Part shown: one piece after another, positions 7,070-13,068 of the stretch
How positions within the stretch are numbered: the first letter of the stretch is position 1
How the letters are laid out: every line of letters begins with the position of its first letter
Source: Schleiferiaceae bacterium
GTDB taxonomy: Bacteria > Bacteroidota > Bacteroidia > Flavobacteriales > Schleiferiaceae
Direction: 5' to 3'
Assembly (NCBI GenBank): GCA_030829675.1
Contig: JAURAE010000010.1
Span: forward strand, 1-21,857
DNA length: 21,857 nt
Notes under the pieces: generated by a model
Database searches by the model: none
Told to the model about the DNA's origin: nothing
Seen by the model: the letters and a program-made list of their open reading frames with translations, nothing else
Program-made: the position numbers and the translations under genes

Positions 7070-10000
7070 ATGAGCACTCCAAAGACTTCCAACCCCTTAG
7101 CCGCTGGCTCGGACTTCATTGTCCTCAACGCCTCCGCGGGTTCAGGCAAGACCTATTCTTTGGTGCAGCACATCTTGCTCAACGCCCTTCGCCCGGCACA
7201 ACTTCCCGAGGCCTACCAAAAAATCCTAGCCATCACCTTCACCAATAATGCGGCGGACGAGATGAAGGCGAGGTTGTTGAACCAATTACTTGAGTTCACC
7301 GCCCTGGAAAAACCTTCAGAAAGCGACTTTTTCAAGCCCATTTGGGAAGAACTGAAGATCAGCCCCGCTGAATTGCAACAGCGCGCCAAAGCAGCGGCGA
7401 ACCACATGCTGCACAACTACAGCACGCTGCAGGTAGGGACCATTGATCAGTTTACCCATCGCCTTGTGCGCACCTTTACGCGCGACCTGCAGCTCACGGA
7501 TAATTTTGACATCCGGTTGGATTTGGAGGCGATGGTGGCCGAAGCCCTTGACCTACTCTACAGCACCCTAGGCGACCAACCTGAGTTGCGCGATTCCTTG
7601 GTCGATTTGATCCAAGAGCGTATGAACAGGGACAAGAGCCACAACCCGGACCGCACCCTTCGAAAGGAAGGACTGAAGAGTTTTGACGAAACCACCTTAC
7701 AAGAGGTGAAAAACCTGCCCAAACCTGAGCGCATGCTCGAGATTTCCAAGAGTTTGGACGCAGAGATAGGGCGCATTGTGGAGGAAGGAAGGAATTGGTC
7801 CCAAAAATGTGTCGAATTCCTGCGGAGCAACAGCCTTGACCTCACGGATTTCACCTACAAAGACCAGATTCAAAAGCACTTTCTCACCTTCTGGCACAAC
7901 CTACGTCGCAACGACCTTGAAGCCGGCTCACAAGCCCTTACCTCAAGGTTGAAAAATGGCCCCGTCGATGAGTGGGCCGCCTTGCGCGATGCCATGGGAG
8001 AATGGCAGGCAAAGCACCAGCGCAAGTTGCTGATGTTGAAACAGGCGACGGCGAAGCTACAGCAATTGGCCGCCACACGTGCCCTGCTCGACCAGCTCTC
8101 GGCCTTACAAGAAGCACAAAACACCATGCCGCTGGGCGCCTTCAACAAGCTCATTTCCGACGAGCTCCAAAAGGAACCTACGGCTTTTATCTATGCTAGA
8201 TTAGGCGAGCGGTTCTGGCATTTCTACATCGACGAATTTCAGGATACCTCCAACATGCAGTTCAACAACCTGCATCCGTTGATCGAACACACCCTGACCA
8301 AGGACGAGCGCAAAAACAGCGCCCTCATTGTGGGGGACGCCAAACAGAGTATTTACCGTTGGCGCGGCGGTCGCGCCGAGCAGTTCATGTCTCTCGTCGA
8401 CGGCAGCAACCCGCTCAATAGATTCAACACCGATCCCGCCGCGCCCGAAATGTACAGCCGGGAAACGGTGCAGCTCGACCGCAACTTTAGGACCTATCCT
8501 ACCATCGTGGAATTCAACAACGCCTTCTTCCCTAAGCTGGCGAACTCACTAACCCAGGAGGCGCACCAACGCGTCTATACCGAGGACCAAGTCGGCCAAA
8601 ATCCGCAGGTCGGAAACCCCGGTGAAGGAGAGGTGCGCGTAGCCTTCCTGCACCTGCCGGAAGGCGAAAAGCACAGTGCGGCTAAGCACGCCGAAAATGT
8701 CTTTGAACACACGTTGGCCCGAATCCATGAGCTGCGGGATCGCGGGCATACCCTCAGCGATATCGCCCTTCTTGTTCGCAGCAATAAGAATGCGAAGCTG
8801 TTGGCCAATTTCCTCGTGCAGCATGATATTCCCGTACTCTCCGCGGACAGTCTTGTGGTGGGCGCTTCGTTCGAAAGCAAAATCCTGCTCGCGGCGGCTA
8901 AATTGCACCTGAACGCCGGGGATAGGGAATCTCTTTTTGAGTTGGCCTTCGCCCTAACGAAATTGGGCAAAGGGCCCGCCGACATCGAAGCCTTCACCTT
9001 CCAAAAGAATTGTGTCGATGGTGGGCTCGCCTATTTACAAGAGGTGTTCCCTGGGGCCAAGAAAATCAAGTTTGCGCAACAGAGCCTGTATCAATTTGGG
9101 ACCCAAGTTTTCCAAACCTTCGGGCTCCTGAGCAGCTCCAATGCCATGGTCGACGCCTCGCTCGATCTGTTGTTCCAGTTCCAAAGTATGGGGGGCGCCT
9201 TGTCGGATTTGCCGGCTTGGTGGGACGTCGAAAGCAAGAAGCGCAATGTCAGCGCCGGAGAGGATTTGGCCGCCGTACAGATCATGACCATACACAAGAG
9301 CAAGGGGCTCGAGTTTGAGCACGTGATCGTGCCCTTTGGCATTGATGATAAGAATCGAGATGCAGAATATTGGGTGCCGTTCGACTTGCACGACGAGCTG
9401 CAACGCATTCCCATCACCAAATCTGAAAAAACCGAAAAGCTCTTCCCCGAGGAGCAGCTCAGTGCGATTAAGAACGAGGAAACCTTCGATTGGATCAACC
9501 TCATCTATGTGACCCTCACCCGACCGGTTCGCGGGCTCCACATCTTCGCCGATGGCGAGAAGCCCGATGCTTTTGCAAAAGCGTTGAGGGAGCATTTCGA
9601 ATTGGGCGAGGGACAACATACTGTCACTTATGGCACGCCGGTGCCGCCGGAGCAAGAGGAGGCGACCGAAAAAACCGCTGTTCCAAAGTTCAACAGCGAT
9701 GGTGTTCAAGCGCGAATGAGCCACCTCATGTTGGCCGATACCGCCCCGGACCATTGGTTCGAGGGCAAGGCAGATCCGCGGCAATGGGGGTCCGCACTGC
9801 ACCGTGTGCTGCAGCATTCGAGTGCGCAGCAGGATCGGGCGCTGGAGCGGTTGTATCGGAGCGGTAAGTTCTCAGAGGCCCTTCATGCGGAGGCCGAAGC
9901 GGTATTGCGGAGTATGGAGGATAGAAAAGAATTGGGCCCAATTCAACAAAACTCCACCATCGTTTATGTCGAACGCACCGTCGCCAATAAAGCCAAAGTT

Positions 10001-10159
10001 CTTCGTCCAGACCTCATCATGTCCACCGAATCAGAGGTGCGCATTGTCGACTATAAGACTGGGCAAGAAAAGCCTGCGCACCAGAAACAAGTGGAGGAAT
10101 ATGCCGAAGCACTTGGCAATGTTTTTGCATCTGTAGAAACATCAATTGTTTATCTTTAA
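7070..10159 (+). CDS. AddA/RecB-like UvrD-family helicase with C-terminal PD-(D/E)XK nuclease
   Basis: This 1029-residue DNA helicase-nuclease probably processes double-strand breaks for recombination. SF1 helicase motifs appear in order: Walker A ASAGSGKT (21-28), TFTNNAADEM (near 60), VGTIDQF (near 123), YIDEFQDTS (near 388), GDAKQSIYRWRGG (near 423), RNFRTYPTI (near 470), MTIHKSKGLEFEHV (near 738) and IYVTLTRP (near 811). The RecB-type nuclease follows: WGSALH (near 906), RPDLIM (near 980), VDYKTG (near 993) and a downstream QVEEYAEAL. All catalytic positions look intact. An AddB partner is not visible in the window. The start ATG at 7070 lies 94 bp from the divergent dismutase gene. The cytochrome-like lipoprotein gene begins 3 nt after the stop, so they may be co-transcribed. 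Confidence 0.9.
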   Translation: MSTPKTSNPLAAGSDFIVLNASAGSGKTYSLVQHILLNALRPAQLPEAYQKILAITFTNNAADEMKARLLNQLLEFTALEKPSESDFFKPIWEELKISPAELQQRAKAAANHMLHNYSTLQVGTIDQFTHRLVRTFTRDLQLTDNFDIRLDLEAMVAEALDLLYSTLGDQPELRDSLVDLIQERMNRDKSHNPDRTLRKEGLKSFDETTLQEVKNLPKPERMLEISKSLDAEIGRIVEEGRNWSQKCVEFLRSNSLDLTDFTYKDQIQKHFLTFWHNLRRNDLEAGSQALTSRLKNGPVDEWAALRDAMGEWQAKHQRKLLMLKQATAKLQQLAATRALLDQLSALQEAQNTMPLGAFNKLISDELQKEPTAFIYARLGERFWHFYIDEFQDTSNMQFNNLHPLIEHTLTKDERKNSALIVGDAKQSIYRWRGGRAEQFMSLVDGSNPLNRFNTDPAAPEMYSRETVQLDRNFRTYPTIVEFNNAFFPKLANSLTQEAHQRVYTEDQVGQNPQVGNPGEGEVRVAFLHLPEGEKHSAAKHAENVFEHTLARIHELRDRGHTLSDIALLVRSNKNAKLLANFLVQHDIPVLSADSLVVGASFESKILLAAAKLHLNAGDRESLFELAFALTKLGKGPADIEAFTFQKNCVDGGLAYLQEVFPGAKKIKFAQQSLYQFGTQVFQTFGLLSSSNAMVDASLDLLFQFQSMGGALSDLPAWWDVESKKRNVSAGEDLAAVQIMTIHKSKGLEFEHVIVPFGIDDKNRDAEYWVPFDLHDELQRIPITKSEKTEKLFPEEQLSAIKNEETFDWINLIYVTLTRPVRGLHIFADGEKPDAFAKALREHFELGEGQHTVTYGTPVPPEQEEATEKTAVPKFNSDGVQARMSHLMLADTAPDHWFEGKADPRQWGSALHRVLQHSSAQQDRALERLYRSGKFSEALHAEAEAVLRSMEDRKELGPIQQNSTIVYVERTVANKAKVLRPDLIMSTESEVRIVDYKTGQEKPAHQKQVEEYAEALGNVFASVETSIVYL

Positions 10160-10162
10160 AAC

Positions 10163-10831
10163 ATGAAACGCCTTTTTACCTCTGCCGTCGCCGTACTCAT
10201 GCTTTCCGCATGTACGCACGATCCTATTAACCCTGACCCTAATCCGGGCCCAGATCCGTCACATTCCTGCCACCCCGACACGGTGTATTTCGTGAATGAA
10301 GTACTACCATTGTTTACGGCAAACTGTGCCTCTTCTGGATGTCACGGGGACTCAAATCCTGCCGACGGTTTGTCTTTGACTACCTACGACGGCATTATGG
10401 ATGAGGTGAAATCCGGCAACCCGAACAACAGCGAGGTCTACGAAGTGTTGTTTGAAACGGGCAATGATCAAATGCCTCCACCGCCCGCCGCACCTTTGGA
10501 CAGCCTTTCAAAATGGAAGATCTACACTTGGATCGCCCAAGGCGCACAAAACAACTCATGCTCAGATTGTGATACCGCTTCAGGCAGCTTCAGCCAAACC
10601 ATTTTGCCCATCATCCAAAGCCAGTGTCAAAGCTGTCATAGCACCGGCAACGCTTCTGGTGGAGTGGTGCTCAGCGACCATGCCCACGTGGTAGCCGCTG
10701 TGAACAATTCCGGGTTGGTTGCTGCTATACATAGAATGAACAACAGCCCTATGCCGCCGGCTGCTTCGTTGAGCGATTGCGAATTGGCCCAATTTGATAA
10801 ATGGATTGCAGATGGAATGCCGAACAACTAA
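10163..10831 (+). CDS. Lipoprotein with two c-type-cytochrome-like modules
   Basis: This 222-residue lipoprotein (lipobox LSAC, Cys17) has a Pro/Asp-rich linker (20-34) and two modules. Module 1 (about 36-130) has NCASSGCHG (C55, C60, H61), a CX4CH spacing, and a possible axial Met in DQMPPPP (M104). Module 2 (about 133-222) has CQSCH (C155, C158, H159; standard CXXCH) and MPP (M197). The modules resemble the planctomycete-type cytochrome c domains found in Bacteroidota surface proteins. If haem is attached, this would be an electron carrier anchored to a membrane facing the periplasm or the outside. The extra Cys pairs (C36, C133/C136, C206) may form disulphides. It starts 3 nt after the helicase gene and is followed 4 nt later by a related single-module gene. 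Confidence 0.82.
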   Translation: MKRLFTSAVAVLMLSACTHDPINPDPNPGPDPSHSCHPDTVYFVNEVLPLFTANCASSGCHGDSNPADGLSLTTYDGIMDEVKSGNPNNSEVYEVLFETGNDQMPPPPAAPLDSLSKWKIYTWIAQGAQNNSCSDCDTASGSFSQTILPIIQSQCQSCHSTGNASGGVVLSDHAHVVAAVNNSGLVAAIHRMNNSPMPPAASLSDCELAQFDKWIADGMPNN

Positions 10832-10835
10832 CATT

Positions 10836-11198
10836 TTGAAACTCGTAGCCTTCTCGGGGCTTCTTGGACTCTTTACAAGCAGTTGTTATTACGACAATTA
10901 TGATGATTTGTACGGCAACGTCAATGCTTGCGATACCTCAGCCGTAACGTTTAGCCAAGACATCAAAATGATCATCGGCCAAAACTGTGAAGGCTGCCAT
11001 AACGGAGCATCTGCTAGCGGAGGTCTTAACCTAGCCGGCCACCAGAACATCTCAGCTTCTGCCTTGTCCGGAGCCATCATGGACCGAATAACGCGCAGCG
11101 CTGGGGACCCGCTCCTCATGCCGCCAGGACAGGCCCTCTCGGATTGTGATCAAAGTAAATTACGCACCTGGATCAACGAAGGTGCACCTAATAATTAA
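10836..11198 (+). CDS. Small single-module c-type-cytochrome-like lipoprotein
   Basis: This 120-residue lipoprotein (TSSC, Cys17) has one haem-binding-type motif, NCEGCHNG (C51, C54, H55), and a candidate axial Met in LLMPPG (M95). It aligns along its length with module 2 of the preceding protein: shared FSQ, II, CxxCH, SGG, MPP, LSDC and a final GxPNN. TTG at 10836 is chosen because it starts a clean signal peptide 4 nt after the previous stop, matching the 3-4 nt spacing of the neighbours. ATG at 10812 (8 residues longer, overlapping the previous gene) is the alternative. A second Cys pair (C32, C104) is conserved with module 2 and may form a disulphide. Likely a periplasmic or surface electron carrier; partners are unknown. 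Confidence 0.78.
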   Translation: MKLVAFSGLLGLFTSSCYYDNYDDLYGNVNACDTSAVTFSQDIKMIIGQNCEGCHNGASASGGLNLAGHQNISASALSGAIMDRITRSAGDPLLMPPGQALSDCDQSKLRTWINEGAPNN

Positions 11199-11202
11199 TG
11201 CC

Positions 11203-11706
11203 ATGAAAAAAGTTCTTTTACTTGCCTTTTTTGCCCTTGCACAGCAGGGTATTGCACAACAGTATTTAACCCGTGAAGCCACCTTGAGCTTTGATGCCGG
11301 TTCACCACTTGAAGATATTTACGCGGTTTCGGAAAGCGCTTCGGCGGTATACGATGCTGCCAGCGGAAAACTCGGGGTCCAGGTATTGATGACCTCATTC
11401 CAATTCAAGCGTGCCCTCATGCAAGAGCACTTCAACGAAAACTACGTAGAAAGTGAAAAGTTCCCCAAGGCCCAGTTCACGGGGACCTACGAAGGCGGAC
11501 AGGCTGTAGGCCAGCTGACCATCCACGGACAAACCAAGGACATTGCCGTCCCGTGCGAACTTCTTGAGGCGGATGGCGCTTTGCTCTTGCAAGCAGAATT
11601 CCCCGTGACTATTGAAGATTTCGGAGTAAGCATCCCCGGTGCGGTATCAGATAAAATTGCCAAGGAAGCAAAAGTCACCGTACGTGCCACATTGAAAAAG
11701 CGCTAG
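11203..11706 (+). CDS. YceI-like periplasmic protein
   Basis: This 167-residue secreted protein has a signal peptide (1-19, ending GIAQ) and then a YceI-type lipocalin-like domain. Family-typical segments are VLMTSFQFKRALMQEHF (61-77), KFPKAQFTG (86-94) and the LTIHGQTKDIAVP strand (105-117), ending with a KVTVRATLKK strand. YceI proteins bind polyisoprenoid lipids such as quinones in a hydrophobic barrel. The start ATG at 11203 is preferred over an upstream in-frame ATG at 11146, which lies within the previous gene. It stands 4 nt after the cytochrome-like gene and 1 nt before the barrel gene. A quinone or isoprenoid link to the haem proteins is plausible but is an inference. Confidence 0.84.
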   Translation: MKKVLLLAFFALAQQGIAQQYLTREATLSFDAGSPLEDIYAVSESASAVYDAASGKLGVQVLMTSFQFKRALMQEHFNENYVESEKFPKAQFTGTYEGGQAVGQLTIHGQTKDIAVPCELLEADGALLLQAEFPVTIEDFGVSIPGAVSDKIAKEAKVTVRATLKKR

Positions 11707-11707
11707 G

Positions 11708-12583
11708 ATGAAGTGGGGATCCATTCTTGTAGGGACACTACTCAGCATCACTGCCTTCGGGCAAGAAGATGATCTTTTTGCGCTCATGGATATTCCCGAG
11801 ACAACGCAAATTACCTATGCCTCCTTCAAAGGCACCAAAATCATCAACGCTCAATCAAATGAGACACCTGGAGAAGGTGTGCTTCAATATATCATTTCAC
11901 ACCGTTTTGGCAGTTTCTCCAACGATTACTTTTATAATTTTCTGGGGCTAGACAATGCTCAAATTCGCATGCAGCTAGATTATGGGATTACAGATCGTCT
12001 CAATGCGGGCATCGGTCGATCCTCTTACCTCAAGGTGGCCGATGGCTTCGTGAAGTACCGATTGTTGCGTCAAAAAAGCGGTGCAGAATCCTTCCCTTTT
12101 AGCCTCACCCTATACTCTAGCGCATTTTATCGTGGCGCGAGATACACCGATGGCATCGACCATTATATGAGTGATCGTCTCTCCTACCACAACCAAGCTA
12201 TTTTCGCTCGGAAATTTGGTGACAAGCTCAGCCTTTTAGCGGCCCCTAGCGCGGTACATTGGAATTTAGTTCCCGGTAATTCAGACCCCAATACAACCTT
12301 TCACTTGCAAATGGGCGGTCGCTACAAACTCACCAACAGGTTGGCGCTCACGGGCGAAATATGCCCAGGTTCTAACCTAGAATATAGCGACGGCTCTAGA
12401 TTCTTCACGCCTTTCGCTGTGGGTGTCGATTTAGAAACTGGCGGACATGTATTCCAATTCCATCTGAGTAATACAAACGCCATGAGCGATCCATTGTGGA
12501 TGGCTCAAAACCCATACAATCCTTGGGACGGATCTCTGTTTTTAGGGTTCAACATCTCTAGAGTATTTACGGTAAAGGACTGA
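11708..12583 (+). CDS. DUF5777-like outer-membrane beta-barrel protein
   Basis: This 291-residue protein has a signal peptide (1-18, ending TAFG) and a beta-rich body consistent with a barrel. The segment TYASFKGTKIINAQSNETP followed by LQYIISHRFG is the opening I associate with DUF5777 barrels. Further strand-like parts include IRMQLDYGITDRLNAGIGRSS and GGRYKLTNRLALTGE. The function of the family is not established. It begins 1 nt after the YceI-like gene and closes the close-packed run, so it is the likely outer-membrane partner of the haem lipoproteins and YceI protein. I see no intrinsic terminator on the plus strand behind it; the hairpin there reads on the minus strand. Confidence 0.75.
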   Translation: MKWGSILVGTLLSITAFGQEDDLFALMDIPETTQITYASFKGTKIINAQSNETPGEGVLQYIISHRFGSFSNDYFYNFLGLDNAQIRMQLDYGITDRLNAGIGRSSYLKVADGFVKYRLLRQKSGAESFPFSLTLYSSAFYRGARYTDGIDHYMSDRLSYHNQAIFARKFGDKLSLLAAPSAVHWNLVPGNSDPNTTFHLQMGGRYKLTNRLALTGEICPGSNLEYSDGSRFFTPFAVGVDLETGGHVFQFHLSNTNAMSDPLWMAQNPYNPWDGSLFLGFNISRVFTVKD

Positions 12584-12594
12584 GGTTGAGGCAT

Positions 12595-12623
12595 AAAAAA
12601 AGCCCCGTCCGAAAACAGGGCTT
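12595..12623 (-). terminator. Intrinsic terminator on the minus strand
   Basis: Read on the minus strand, the transcript forms AAGCCCUGUU, a UUCG loop, then GACGGGGCUU: ten pairs including two G-U wobbles. A run of U follows (plus-strand A-tract 12595-12601). On the plus strand the wobbles become A-C mismatches and no T-tract follows, so it is directed leftward. No minus-strand gene lies to its right for several kilobases, which is unexpected. Confidence 0.75.
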
Positions 12624-12659
12624 AACCAAACCAATAAACCTAAGCTACTCTTAAGTTCT

Positions 12660-12667
12660 CAAATATA
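12660..12667 (-). promoter_or_regulatory. Candidate -7 promoter element on the minus strand
   Basis: The minus strand reads TATATTTG, an exact fit to TAnnTTTG. No TTG is found at 17-23 nt upstream; instead a TGTC...GACA element sits there. Starting about 7 nt downstream and ending at the leftward terminator would give an RNA of roughly 60 nt. This is weak evidence by itself. Confidence 0.4.
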
Positions 12668-12672
12668 TGAAA

Positions 12673-12750
12673 TGTCTAAAGGACACACTCGTTTTTGATG
12701 ATATAATTTAATCTTGAGGTAATGATTGTCTCAAACGACACACTGGTTTT
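12673..12750. repeat. Two copies of a TGTC...GACACACT element, 55 bp apart
   Basis: Copy 1 (12673-12695) is TGTC TAAAG GACA then CACTCGTTTT; copy 2 (12727-12750) is TGTC TCAAAC GACA then CACTGGTTTT. Each has a TGTC/GACA inverted repeat and the same right-hand extension. On the minus strand both are followed after 5 nt by a TA-starting octamer, perfect as a -7 box only for copy 1. Possible partial copies start at 12856 and 12974. They could be regulator sites for the SusC-like gene or a leftward RNA. Confidence 0.6.
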
Positions 12751-12797
12751 ACGGCGCAATAAGCTCATCTTATGTGCTGAAAAAACATGAACTCCCG

Positions 12798-12815
12798 CCC
12801 GTCTGAGCGGACGGG
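12798..12815. other. GC-rich hairpin without T-tract
   Basis: CCCGTC (12798-12803) and GACGGG (12810-12815) pair around TGAGCG. Neither side has an adjacent T-run, so this is not a standard terminator. It may be a transcript structure, a protein site or an accident; I assign no function. Confidence 0.45.
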
Positions 12816-12881
12816 TTAACAAGGCCTTAACATTCAAAATACAGCGTTTTTGTCCGTCTCAAAAGAAACAAAAGGCGCATT

Positions 12882-12909
12882 TTGTGTTTAAAACTCTTGA
12901 TTACACTTG
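12882..12909 (+). promoter_or_regulatory. Candidate distal promoter for the SusC-like gene
   Basis: TTG (12882-12884), a 17-nt spacer and TACACTTG (12902-12909; one mismatch to TAnnTTTG) fit the Bacteroidota promoter pattern. Transcripts would carry a leader of about 150 nt. Support is pattern-based only. Confidence 0.4.
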
Positions 12910-13008
12910 TATGTGGCTGGCTCAAATAGAATCATAAACACCTGTTTTTCAATATTTAGCGATTAGAACCGGAGTCTCTAAGGAAATTTTTTGGGTATTA
13001 AGTGTCAA

Positions 13009-13041
13009 TTGTACACTATTCAAAAGAATTGCTTATAATTG
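13009..13041 (+). promoter_or_regulatory. Candidate proximal promoter for the SusC-like gene
   Basis: TTG (13009-13011), a 22-nt spacer and TATAATTG (13034-13041; one mismatch to TAnnTTTG) lie just upstream of the start codon, which would give a leader of about 20-25 nt. The TTG lies within AGTGT...ACACT (13001-13017), a small inverted repeat that could be an operator. Confidence 0.5.
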
Positions 13042-13068
13042 TGGGATAATCGTTAACACAATTTTATT

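Larger units (their letters stand above)
12584..13068. other. 485-bp non-coding control region upstream of susC/susD
   Basis: No credible coding sequence is visible on either strand. The region is AT-rich and holds several separate signals listed as their own entries: a minus-strand terminator next to a minus-strand -7 box, two copies of a TGTC...GACA element, a GC hairpin, and two candidate plus-strand promoters for the SusC-like gene. It is the only gap longer than 300 bases in the window. Confidence 0.85.

Noticed and set aside
9035..9817. Long minus-strand open frame (260 codons) within the helicase-nuclease gene
   Set aside because: It mirrors a gene with all helicase motifs in the plus frame; its translation has no recognisable domain.
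12600..12623. Hairpin read as a plus-strand terminator for the DUF5777-like gene
   Set aside because: On the plus strand the stem has A-C mismatches and no T-tract follows; pairing and U-run favour the minus strand.
12798..12815. GC hairpin as a terminator
   Set aside because: Neither strand has an adjacent T-run, so termination is not supported.
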